DNA of 12,201 nt, taken from assembly GCA_002373165.1 (NCBI GenBank), contig DFJS01000036.1, forward strand, positions 1 through 12,201, written 5' to 3'. This DNA comes from Ruminococcus sp. UBA3665 (GTDB taxonomy: Bacteria; Bacillota; Clostridia; Oscillospirales; Ruminococcaceae). Position 1 is the first letter of the stretch. The number at the start of each line of letters is the position of its first letter. This document shows positions 1-5,912 of the stretch, piece by piece. Position numbers and translations under genes: made by a program. The notes under the pieces are model-generated. The model was given only the letters and a program-made list of their open reading frames with translations, was not told where the DNA came from and searched no databases.

Positions 1-871
1 CGCCGACATTCAGATCGCCGTCTGTTGCAAGCAGAACTCTGTTATTGCCGTTCTGGATGAAATATTTTTCAGCGATTTCGTAAGCTTTTTTGATTCCGGC
101 TTCTCCGGCAGTAGAGCCTCCGGCCTCCAGATTGTTGATAGCATTAACAATGGTCTGAGTATCATTTCCGGCCGCGCCTTCGAGCACAACGGATTCATAT
201 CCGGCATAAGTCACGATAGAGACTCTGTCATTTTCGTTGAGGTTTTCGGCCAGCATGTTGACGGCTTTCTGCACGAGTCCGAGACGGTCTTCGCCGTACA
301 TCGAGCCGCTGACATCAATCAGGAAGACAAGATTCATCGGGGCACGGGAGCTTAAATCGATTTTGTCAGCCTGCAAGCCGATCAGCATCAGCTGATTATC
401 CGGATTCCACGGGCAGGGGCTTAATTCTGTCGTGACTGAGAAAGGCGAATCATCTTCCGGAACGGGATAATCATAATTAAAATAATTAATCATTTCTTCG
501 ATTCTGACCGCCTGAGGAATATTTTCATACCAGCCGTCCTGAATCATTCTTCTGACGTTGGCATAAGAAGCCGTATCGACATCAATTGAGAATGTACTTG
601 TATTTTCATCGGCCGTATTGATAAAGCCGTTTTCGACAATCTGGGAATATTCTTCGCTATTATAATATTCTTCTTCGCCTTCTTCGTAAGCGACTTCGGC
701 ATCGGCGGACTGCTGATAAGCCGGCGAACCGCCTGCGGCATCAGATTTGGCAATGCCGTTTTCTGCGATTGTGTAATTATAACTTTCGTTATTGCTTGCG
801 CCGCACGCGGCATAGAATACGGCTGTCAGACAGATGACTGTCAATAACGCTGTTTTTCTGAATTTTTTCAT
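1..871 (-). CDS. von Willebrand factor A (YfbK-type) predicted lipoprotein, 3' end outside window
   Basis: Only the first 290 codons are inside the window; the reading frame is open at the left edge, so the gene is cut by the window rather than broken. Residues 1-23 look like a lipoprotein signal: a KKFRK start, a hydrophobic stretch, then a cysteine at 23 in YAAC. The Tyr at -3 is atypical for a lipobox. Residues about 25-80 are an acidic, Gly/Ser/Tyr-rich linker. Residues about 90-140 (TFSIDVDTASYANVRR, then AVRIEEMINYF and DYPVP) match the N-terminal domain that precedes VWA in the YfbK family. The VWA domain starts near 178 and has a complete metal-ion-dependent adhesion site: D186-x-S188-x-S190, T254 in GGSTAGEAG, and D284 in ATDGDLNVG. 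The family is thought to bind protein partners at the cell surface; substrates are unknown. A strong AAGGAGG sits 7 nt before the ATG. It is the fourth gene of the sigma-factor operon, 26 nt after its neighbour. Confidence 0.9.
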   Translation of the reverse strand, partial: MKKFRKTALLTVICLTAVFYAACGASNNESYNYTIAENGIAKSDAAGGSPAYQQSADAEVAYEEGEEEYYNSEEYSQIVENGFINTADENTSTFSIDVDTASYANVRRMIQDGWYENIPQAVRIEEMINYFNYDYPVPEDDSPFSVTTELSPCPWNPDNQLMLIGLQADKIDLSSRAPMNLVFLIDVSGSMYGEDRLGLVQKAVNMLAENLNENDRVSIVTYAGYESVVLEGAAGNDTQTIVNAINNLEAGGSTAGEAGIKKAYEIAEKYFIQNGNNRVLLATDGDLNVG

Positions 872-897
872 GATAATTCCTCCTTAAGTCAAGTAAA

Positions 898-1998
898 TTA
901 TTTTAAATATAAGAAATAAAATTCTTCATCCGGATAGAGATGAAAATATTCTGTATAATAAGAATCATCTGCATTTTTTCCGCTTCTGATATAACGCTCT
1001 GAAAATTCGTCATTTCTGCGCACGGCACGGTGAATGCCGTCAGAAACGGAAACTTCTGATTCCGGGATGAAAATATAAATATTTGTTTCTTCTGCGGTTT
1101 GAATTTTCCATGCTTTCGAGGCGAATTCTGCACGATAATGCAGTTTCCAGCTAGAAATAGGATCAGGTTCTATTTCAGAAACAGTAACATCCTGGGGACT
1201 ACCGTCTGGAACGTAATAATAAATATTCTGATACTGGCCAATTTCGTATTGATAATCATATTCTTCTCTGTTGAGAAACTCATAAGTATGATTAAAATAA
1301 ACGGCATCGCCGTCATATGCGCCGAATCCGCCTCCGCGATACAGAGGTTTTACGGGACAATCCTGCAGAGTCTCTTCCGAACGGTAGGAAATAAACAGGA
1401 TATGCTGAAATCTTCTGAAATTCAGGTAATTTTTCATGACAGATAAATCTTTCTGAATATACCGGACAATGATTTTGCTTTTGGCGAGAAGCTCCGGCGC
1501 GTTTGCGCCGTCAAAATAAGTCGAGAACAACGCCGGGCTTTCCAGTCTTTCAAAAGCAAATTCTCCCTGATTCAGTATAATATCATATACGCCGGGAACA
1601 GCTTTTTCAGATTCACTCCGGATAAAGTTTAGAATATCTTCTGTCTGATAGCTGTCGAACCCGTCTGTATTGGAAGTTCTGCCGTTGATGCCGACATCGA
1701 AAACAGTATCCTGATACTGCATTCTGACCAGAATATCTGACTGCATCTGCCTGCCGAACATACCGGATATCCAGTCCTGTTCCGTACTGATGATTTCAGC
1801 CTGAAAGCCGTATTTTTCAGAAATATAATTCTGTGCATTCCGGCAGGCCTGTGCAGTCCATTGGAGCGTCTGCTGCTGCTGTTCTGCCTTTTCCTGCCGG
1901 ATTCTGCTGACGATGCTGTAACCGATACAAAAAACAATCAGGAACGCCGTCAGCACAAGCAGAGTACTTACAGAATATAATAATTTTATAAATTTCAT
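898..1998 (-). CDS. Membrane-anchored protein of unknown function in the sigma-factor operon
   Basis: I do not recognise this protein. From the chosen start it has 366 residues. Residues 1-6 are a short basic N-terminus (MKFIKL), residues about 7-30 are one strongly hydrophobic helix, then a charged and Gln-rich stretch (SRIRQEKAEQQQQ) begins a long soluble part of about 330 residues rich in Tyr, Phe and acidic residues. A single N-terminal anchor with an outside domain is the simplest topology, which is inference. No catalytic motif or cysteine pattern was evident. The start at 1998 makes an ATGA overlap with the stop of the preceding gene, the same coupling seen one gene earlier. A start four codons upstream (2010) is possible; neither has a convincing ribosome binding site, so coupled re-initiation is likely. 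Its place between an anti-sigma-like gene and a VWA lipoprotein gene suggests a role in envelope sensing or response. Confidence 0.8.
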   Translation of the reverse strand: MKFIKLLYSVSTLLVLTAFLIVFCIGYSIVSRIRQEKAEQQQQTLQWTAQACRNAQNYISEKYGFQAEIISTEQDWISGMFGRQMQSDILVRMQYQDTVFDVGINGRTSNTDGFDSYQTEDILNFIRSESEKAVPGVYDIILNQGEFAFERLESPALFSTYFDGANAPELLAKSKIIVRYIQKDLSVMKNYLNFRRFQHILFISYRSEETLQDCPVKPLYRGGGFGAYDGDAVYFNHTYEFLNREEYDYQYEIGQYQNIYYYVPDGSPQDVTVSEIEPDPISSWKLHYRAEFASKAWKIQTAEETNIYIFIPESEVSVSDGIHRAVRRNDEFSERYIRSGKNADDSYYTEYFHLYPDEEFYFLYLK

Positions 1999-2852
1999 AA
2001 GCTTTGCCATTTCCGGATTAATAAATCCAGATTCAAATCTTTTGTCAGGTACATTCTGTCATAAAAATAATCATCCGTGCCGTAACTGTCATAGAGTACC
2101 GGGACAGCATCGCTCTGCATGAGAGTATGCCAGCCGTTCGGAATGACAAGCTGATGATCCAGCGTTTTTTCAATCTGCGGGGCGCATTCATAAGCCAGCG
2201 CAAGATCTGCCGTCACAGGAAGTACATACTCATGATTCTGTTCCAGAAGATACGCCGAACATGTTTCCAGTGCAATTTGTTGCTGATTCAGCTCTCCGCC
2301 GTAGACGGCCAGAATTTCAAGAATATAATTCATGTTTCCGGAATCGGGATTCTGACTGCCGCTGATGACACGGACATCCAGAAAAAATTGTGTACGGGTT
2401 AAAATTTCTTCTTCGCTGAAATATTCGTCTTCCGTGCCGAGACGTGACAGATTGACTCCGGAAGCAATTGTTTTTTCATGAGAAAGATTTAAATTCTGAT
2501 ATTTCAGCATAGTATTTGCTTCTGACCGAACAGCCGGCGGAGCAGCATTTTCTTCGGCGGCCTGTTCAGGAACAGCATTTTCGGCATAAGAAGCATGATC
2601 TGCCGGAGCAGCCGTTTCTTCTTTTAGATTTCTCTGTGAATGCAGATTCCGGAGTCCTGCCAGAATCAGCAGAAAACAGGCGGCGGCTGTCAGAAATTTT
2701 CTGCCGGGCGTGATAGAAATGCTTCTTCTGACGGGCTGAGAAACAGGCTGTTCCGGCAGACGGTTTTCTATCTTCTGCCACAGAGCATTTTTATCGGGGA
2801 TATTCTGATACATTTCCTGATGAAGTTTCTCCTCAATTTGTTTTTTTGTCAT
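1995..2852 (-). CDS. Putative membrane-spanning anti-sigma factor
   Basis: A 285-residue protein directly downstream of an ECF sigma gene, joined by an ATGA stop/start overlap. The start at 2852 is chosen because AAAGGAGGGG lies about 8 nt upstream and because it overlaps the sigma stop; the reading frame stays open 20 codons further upstream but without such support. Residues 1-50 are charged and would be cytoplasmic (MTKKQIEEKL...WQKIENRLPEQ). Residues about 53-67 (FLTAAACFLLILAGL) form one membrane helix. Then comes a low-complexity Ala/Glu/Pro linker (about 78-110) and a C-terminal domain of about 170 residues that would be outside the cell. This layout and position are typical of regulators that hold an ECF sigma factor at the membrane. 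No HxxxCxxC zinc-binding anti-sigma motif is present, so the family assignment rests on context and topology only. Confidence 0.72.
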   Translation of the reverse strand: MTKKQIEEKLHQEMYQNIPDKNALWQKIENRLPEQPVSQPVRRSISITPGRKFLTAAACFLLILAGLRNLHSQRNLKEETAAPADHASYAENAVPEQAAEENAAPPAVRSEANTMLKYQNLNLSHEKTIASGVNLSRLGTEDEYFSEEEILTRTQFFLDVRVISGSQNPDSGNMNYILEILAVYGGELNQQQIALETCSAYLLEQNHEYVLPVTADLALAYECAPQIEKTLDHQLVIPNGWHTLMQSDAVPVLYDSYGTDDYFYDRMYLTKDLNLDLLIRKWQSL

Positions 2853-3400
2853 ACAAGCTGCCCCTCCTTTGCCAGTTTCTGTAATTTTCCGATTGCGTTC
2901 CGGTATTTCCATGCGACTGTGCCGAGCGGCCGTTTCAGTATGACGGCAATTTCCCGGAAAGTGAGTTCTGCGGCTATATGCATCTGGACAATTTCCTGTT
3001 CTTCGGCAGACAGAAACGAGAGCATATGTGTCATCTGCATGTTATGGATTGCGTGATCTTCCGCTGTAGTATGTTCAGTCAGTGCATCGGCGTTCAGCAG
3101 TTCCGGCTCTTCGGACGGAAGTTCGCGGCCGGATTTCCGCAGATAATCTACCGCCATATTCCGCGCAATGGTATTCAGCCAGCATTTATGTCCGCTGCCG
3201 GGGCGGTAAGATGATGCACTTTCCCAGAGTTTCAGAAAAAAATCGGAAGTTAAATCTTCAGCGTCCTGATGATTGTGTAATTTGCTGAAAAACAGCCGGT
3301 AAATCTTATCGCCGTACGCATCGTAGATTAATTTCAGGCCGTTTTTGTCGCCGTTCCGTATTTTTTCGACAGCTGCATCAAATTGTGAGTCTGTCATCAT
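2849..3400 (-). CDS. ECF-type RNA polymerase sigma-70 factor
   Basis: A 183-residue protein of the usual ECF length, with only sigma regions 2 and 4. Region 2 spans about residues 23-90: LIYDAYGDKIYRLFF, then DAEDLTSDFFLKLWE (region 2.2, core polymerase binding) and WLNTIARNMAVDYLRK (regions 2.3-2.4, -10 recognition). A polar linker covers about 91-125. Region 4 covers about 127-177, with LSAEEQEIVQMHI, then a helix-turn-helix LTFREIAVILKRPLGTVAWKY that would read the -35 element. It directs polymerase to a small regulon, probably including its own operon. The start at 3400 follows AGGAGG by about 10 nt; a second ATG is the next codon. The frame is open 30 codons upstream without support. It is the first gene of an operon with a putative anti-sigma factor and two surface proteins. 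Confidence 0.92.
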   Translation of the reverse strand: MMTDSQFDAAVEKIRNGDKNGLKLIYDAYGDKIYRLFFSKLHNHQDAEDLTSDFFLKLWESASSYRPGSGHKCWLNTIARNMAVDYLRKSGRELPSEEPELLNADALTEHTTAEDHAIHNMQMTHMLSFLSAEEQEIVQMHIAAELTFREIAVILKRPLGTVAWKYRNAIGKLQKLAKEGQLV

Positions 3401-3424
3401 GCAGTGAGTTCCTCCTCTCCGTGG

Positions 3425-3439
3425 CCGGGATGTTCCCGG
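3425..3439 (-). promoter_or_regulatory. Small GC-rich hairpin just upstream of the sigma gene ribosome binding site
   Basis: CCGGGA and TCCCGG are perfect inverted arms around a 3-nt loop. In the minus-strand transcript the hairpin lies 8 nt upstream of the AGGAGG site (3411-3416) of the sigma gene. It could modulate ribosome access or protect the 5' end; a function is inference. Confidence 0.4.
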
Positions 3440-3480
3440 TCTGCTTATGATACGGATGATGATGATTAAATTTATGGCAA

Positions 3481-3520
3481 AAATCTGCACAAAGATTTGA
3501 AATTTTCTTTGTGCAGATTT
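3481..3520 (-). repeat. 15-bp perfect inverted repeat in the sigma operon leader (attenuator or terminator candidate)
   Basis: AAATCTGCACAAAGA at 3481-3495 is exactly inverted at 3506-3520, with a 10-nt AT-rich loop. Read on the minus strand the stem ends in a run of five U, then GCC. It lies between the promoter at 3568-3596 and the sigma gene, so it may act as an attenuator, or as a weak transcription stop for spoIIR read-through. The stem is only moderately GC-rich and the U-run is short, so strong termination is doubtful. Confidence 0.6.
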
Positions 3521-3543
3521 ATCTGATTTTAATAAAATTCTGG

Positions 3544-3567
3544 AAAATCAGAAAAAATTCTGATTTT
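3544..3567. repeat. 10-bp perfect inverted repeat at the predicted transcription start of the sigma operon
   Basis: AAAATCAGAA (3544-3553) and TTCTGATTTT (3558-3567) are perfect inverted arms with a 4-A loop. The repeat touches the -10 hexamer and covers the expected start point (about 3561). A further CTGATTTT copy lies at 3523-3530, so a second hairpin (3523-3551) can form instead. The site could be an operator or an alternative leader structure; AT-rich chance palindromes are also common. Confidence 0.4.
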
Positions 3568-3596
3568 ATCATAACATAAAGCTATCAGGATGTCAA
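3568..3596 (-). promoter_or_regulatory. Sigma-A-type promoter of the ECF sigma operon
   Basis: On the minus strand, a perfect TTGACA (3591-3596) is followed by a 17-nt spacer and TATGAT (3568-3573) with an extended -10 TG one base upstream. This is a near-ideal housekeeping promoter. The -35 hexamer contains the TGA stop codon of spoIIR. The expected start is near 3561, which gives a leader of about 160 nt before the sigma gene. I saw no convincing ECF-type (GAAC...CGT) promoter in this leader. Confidence 0.75.
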
Positions 3597-4180
3597 GTTT
3601 TTCCGGAAAAAAACTGCTCCCAGAGTTCGGCGCATTTAAAGCGGATTTCATATTTCTGAGGATTTTCAAGAATTTCAACCGTATCGGCATCGAAATAAAT
3701 TTCCGGTTCGGCAACGGGCAGGCACAGCGGCGGATACATCACACACCACCAGTTGTGCCCTTCGGCCTTGCCGATGAGAATGCGCAGTGCACTGTAACAG
3801 CCTGCCGGCATGGAGAGTTCTTCATACTGCCGGGTATCGAACTGCATCTGCACCAGCTGGACGGCAACATCTTCCTGACAGCCGTTTTCTTCCAGAACGG
3901 ATTTTGCAAGCATCCGGATTGTATCCTGTTTCTGAACGGCGCGGCGTTCCATGTCTTCAAGCGTTTCGCAGCCGCCGAACAGATTTTCTGATTCTTCCAG
4001 AAGCCTGTCCCGGACTTTGAGTTTCAGTTCCTGGTCATAGTCAGAATCAGAATTGGCCAGAATATGAAGCCGGAGCACGTTTTGCTGAAGCCGCCGGAGT
4101 GTTCCGGCAAATCCGGAGATACTGCCCAGAAAGATTGTCAGAATCAGTGCCAGGCACATCGCTGTTTCTAATTTTTTCAT
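3593..4180 (-). CDS. spoIIR: Stage II sporulation protein R
   Basis: A 195-residue secreted signalling protein. In Bacillus, SpoIIR is made in the forespore and triggers SpoIIGA to process pro-sigma-E in the mother cell. Residues about 7-24 are a hydrophobic signal segment after MKKLE. The family signatures are clear: HILANSDSDYDQ (39-50), KVRD (55-58), LPAG-like SMPAG...YSALRILIG (123-137) and NWWCVMYPPLC (143-153). Length and order agree with the family. GGGAGG lies 8 nt before the ATG. The gene stands alone between a terminator upstream (4250-4282) and the next operon's promoter, which overlaps its stop codon. A possible forespore-type promoter lies at 4215-4243. Its presence argues for an endospore-forming ancestry. 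Confidence 0.95.
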   Translation of the reverse strand: MKKLETAMCLALILTIFLGSISGFAGTLRRLQQNVLRLHILANSDSDYDQELKLKVRDRLLEESENLFGGCETLEDMERRAVQKQDTIRMLAKSVLEENGCQEDVAVQLVQMQFDTRQYEELSMPAGCYSALRILIGKAEGHNWWCVMYPPLCLPVAEPEIYFDADTVEILENPQKYEIRFKCAELWEQFFSGKT

Positions 4181-4214
4181 GTAAAAAACCTCCCTGTTTT
4201 GCTTTTCACAGAAC

Positions 4215-4243
4215 AGTATTGTCCGCTGTTTTGGAAGTTATGC
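4215..4243 (-). promoter_or_regulatory. Candidate forespore (sigma-F-like) promoter of spoIIR
   Basis: On the minus strand, GCATA (4239-4243) is followed after 14 nt by GGACAATACT (4215-4224). Sigma-F promoters have GYWTA, a spacer of about 15, and GGNRANANTW. The -35 and the leading GG fit; the rest of the -10 fits only partly. Spacing to the spoIIR ATG (about 30 nt) is reasonable. No sigma-A promoter was seen in this gap. The call leans on the known sigma-F control of spoIIR in Bacillus. Confidence 0.4.
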
Positions 4244-4249
4244 ACAGGG

Positions 4250-4282
4250 AAAAGAAAAAACTGCCGGAATTTTTTCCGGCAG
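4250..4282 (-). terminator. Intrinsic terminator after the zinc-ribbon gene
   Basis: On the minus strand a 9-bp perfect stem (CTGCCGGAA / TTCCGGCAG, 4261-4282) with a 4-nt loop is followed at once by TTTTTTCTTTT. It starts 12 nt after the stop codon of the gene at 4295-4735 and closes the DUF4250-to-zinc-ribbon operon. Confidence 0.9.
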
Positions 4283-4294
4283 CTGTGAAAGCAT

Positions 4295-4735
4295 TCAGTC
4301 CTGCGTTTCTGTATCGTCAGGAGTCATAATTTCGGCATCGATGGGCGCATTTCTGATGATTTTAGTGCCGCAGTGCGGACAGAACTTCTGGTTTTCCATT
4401 ACGTATTTATTGCACGAAGGGCAGACAGAAGCCGTATCCAGTGAGGCAAGTTCGGCACGGGATGCCGCAATCTGTGCGCGGGCATCGGCAATATCGGCCA
4501 TATACTGCGAAAACTCCGGGTCGCCTTTTGTGCCGTAGAGTTCTTCGTATTTTTGTCCGATGGCAAGATAAGTATCTTTGAGTTTGGCTTCTGCTTTCCG
4601 GATTTGATTCTGTACGCGGACTTTTTCACCCATTTTGCGGGAACTGTCCACGGCACTGCGTGTCAGTTTGCCGGCGGAATCTTTGACATCCGAGCCGAAA
4701 CGCATCAGTCTGGATTTGATTTCATTTGTATCCAT
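4295..4735 (-). CDS. Zinc-ribbon protein with N-terminal helical region
   Basis: A 146-residue soluble protein with no signal peptide. Residues about 1-100 are charged and predicted helical, possibly coiled coil (EIKSRLMRFGSDVKDS, then IRKAEAKLKDTYLAIGQKYEELYG and DIADARAQIAASRAELASLD). Residues 105-122 are a rubredoxin-type zinc ribbon, with C105-P-S-C108 and C119-P-H-C122-G. The tail is acidic. Such small proteins with a helical N-terminus and one C-terminal zinc ribbon are common in Clostridia; their role is not established. AGGAGG lies 7 nt before the ATG. It is the last gene of an operon with DUF4250 and VanZ-like genes and ends at an intrinsic terminator. Confidence 0.85.
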   Translation of the reverse strand: MDTNEIKSRLMRFGSDVKDSAGKLTRSAVDSSRKMGEKVRVQNQIRKAEAKLKDTYLAIGQKYEELYGTKGDPEFSQYMADIADARAQIAASRAELASLDTASVCPSCNKYVMENQKFCPHCGTKIIRNAPIDAEIMTPDDTETQD

Positions 4736-4765
4736 AAAAAAACCTCCTGTGATAAAAATAGCAGT

Positions 4766-5032
4766 CTATCGTTCTTCCGGCGGAAGTTCGCCGGCCAGGG
4801 CACGAGAAAATTCCTGCATCTGTGCAGAAGAAGTACGGAATACCAGCACGGCATTTTTCTGTTTTTCTGCCAGACGGTTCACAAGCAGTTCCGGAGAAAA
4901 CGCTTCCAGAAACTGCAAGGCACAGCGCACGGCAGGGGACTGTGCCTCCTGACAGCGCAGCTGATTAAGATAAATTTCTTTTTCCGGCTGTTCCGGACGG
5001 CAGACAATTTTGATATTATAAATTTCTTCCAT
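4766..5032 (-). CDS. Small protein of unknown function (88 aa)
   Basis: I do not recognise this protein. It has no signal peptide, membrane helix or metal-binding motif. It starts with a beta-like MEEIYNIKIVCRPE and continues with a mostly helical, Glu/Gln/Arg/Leu-rich region. GAGGAG lies 8 nt before the ATG, which supports it as a true gene. It overlaps the end of the VanZ-like gene by 17 nt and is followed after 30 nt by the zinc-ribbon gene, so it is cotranscribed and probably translationally coupled. Confidence 0.75.
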   Translation of the reverse strand: MEEIYNIKIVCRPEQPEKEIYLNQLRCQEAQSPAVRCALQFLEAFSPELLVNRLAEKQKNAVLVFRTSSAQMQEFSRALAGELPPEER

Positions 5033-5579
5033 AAATTTTTCTCCTCAGAAAATCCAGTATCCGGAAACAGAGAAAACCGGCTGCCGCTCCGGCATAGTTC
5101 AGAATCAGGTCGTCAATATCACATGCCCCCAGCAGAGTCAGCACCTGAATCACTTCCACACAGCAGATCATGAGTATAACAGTAATTGAAAAACGCAGGA
5201 ATTTTCTCTGTCCGGGGCAAAAATACGGCAGAAAAATTCCCATCGGGAAAAACAATGCCAGATTTCCTGCCAGATTGACAAATGCTGTTCTGCGAAGCGG
5301 ATTGGACCGGGGAAGCCGCGCGGCATAGCGCAGAAACGTCCGGAAGGGAACAGGCTGGATAAATGCCTTTACCTGCTCCAGATAAGCCATATTCTCCGCC
5401 GCCTGATGAAAACGGGATGCACTGCCGTACAGCAGACGTTCGCCAAGCACCAGATACAGCACACTGCAAAGATAAAATACAAACGCGGCTGTAAACAGTA
5501 TTCTGAAAAAAGTCAGCCCCCATGCCGCTATAGTTTCATGATATGCCGCATCAGCGGAAACGGTTCTGGTTTTCGTCAT
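5016..5579 (-). CDS. VanZ-family membrane protein
   Basis: A 187-residue integral membrane protein with an N-terminal helix (about 20-46), a loop, and three more hydrophobic segments (about 100-120, 129-150, 158-175). VanZ-family signatures are present: NLAGNLALFFPMGIFLP (102-118), E142 and Q145 in VEVIQ, and G151-x-x-D154-x-D156-D157 followed by N161. The name-giving member confers low-level teicoplanin resistance in the VanA cluster, but most chromosomal homologues have no known role, so no resistance should be read from this. The ATG at 5579 lies inside the DUF4250 gene (29-nt overlap) and has no good ribosome binding site; an in-frame TTG at 5600 is an alternative. Translation is probably coupled to the upstream gene. 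Confidence 0.85.
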   Translation of the reverse strand: MTKTRTVSADAAYHETIAAWGLTFFRILFTAAFVFYLCSVLYLVLGERLLYGSASRFHQAAENMAYLEQVKAFIQPVPFRTFLRYAARLPRSNPLRRTAFVNLAGNLALFFPMGIFLPYFCPGQRKFLRFSITVILMICCVEVIQVLTLLGACDIDDLILNYAGAAAGFLCFRILDFLRRKIYGRNL

Positions 5580-5727
5580 ACGCGTAGCCAATCCGGGCAA
5601 GTTTGCTGATGATTTCCTGCATATCGCAGTTATTGGATTTACAGAATTCTTCCAGAGAAGGATAAAAATCCCTCAGCTGTGTATTCAGAAAGCTGACCAG
5701 AATTGCCGGATCTTTCGGAATTGTCAT
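5551..5727 (-). CDS. DUF4250 domain-containing small protein (58 aa)
   Basis: The translated protein begins MTIPKDPAILVSFLNTQL, then RDFYPSLEEFC, and ends ARIGYAYDENQNRFR. This is the DUF4250 pattern (MxPKDPxxLLSxxNxxLRDxYxSLxxLC...DYxYdxxxNxF), and the length of about 58 residues is usual for the family. It is probably cytoplasmic; the function is unknown. AAAGGAG lies 10 nt before the ATG, and a nearby out-of-frame ATG gives only a short peptide. It is the first gene after a perfect sigma-A promoter, and its 3' end overlaps the start of the VanZ-like gene by 29 nt. Confidence 0.88.
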   Translation of the reverse strand: MTIPKDPAILVSFLNTQLRDFYPSLEEFCKSNNCDMQEIISKLARIGYAYDENQNRFR

Positions 5728-5756
5728 AAAACATACGCTCCTTTATATTTTTTATT

Positions 5757-5785
5757 ATTATACTGCATCCGGAAGATTTTGTCAA
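5757..5785 (-). promoter_or_regulatory. Consensus sigma-A promoter of the DUF4250-VanZ operon
   Basis: On the minus strand, TTGACA (5780-5785), a 17-nt spacer and TATAAT (5757-5762) match the consensus exactly. The expected start is near 5750, about 23 nt before the DUF4250 ATG. It faces away from the pgk promoter and shares its -35/spacer sequence. Confidence 0.9.
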
Positions 5786-5832
5786 GTAGTTTTCTGTATT
5801 TTTGAAAATCATAAAAAATTTACAAATTCCTC

Positions 5833-5861
5833 TTGCAAAATTTTCCGGAATAGTGTATAAT
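5833..5861 (+). promoter_or_regulatory. Sigma-A promoter of the glycolytic (pgk) operon
   Basis: TTGCAA (5833-5838), a 17-nt spacer and TATAAT (5856-5861). The expected start near 5868 gives a leader of about 45 nt before pgk. The spacer carries TTCCGGA, as does the divergent promoter. No other promoter of this quality was found further along the operon, so it probably drives all seven genes. Confidence 0.85.
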
Positions 5862-5912
5862 AAAAATAACGCCGTGACAATACGGCAAATTTATCTGAAA
5901 GGATGTCATATT

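Noticed and set aside
2853..2912. 20-codon upstream extension of the anti-sigma gene
   Set aside because: It would overlap the sigma region 4 coding sequence; the ATG at 2852 has a strong ribosome binding site and an ATGA overlap.
5016..5579. Reading the VanZ-like gene as a glycopeptide resistance determinant
   Set aside because: No vanH, vanA, vanX or vanRS genes are nearby, and most chromosomal VanZ-family proteins have no known link to resistance.
5802..5912. 37-codon upstream extension of pgk
   Set aside because: It would run through the -35, -10 and leader of the pgk promoter, and Pgk proteins begin at the MAGLNKV start that has a ribosome binding site.
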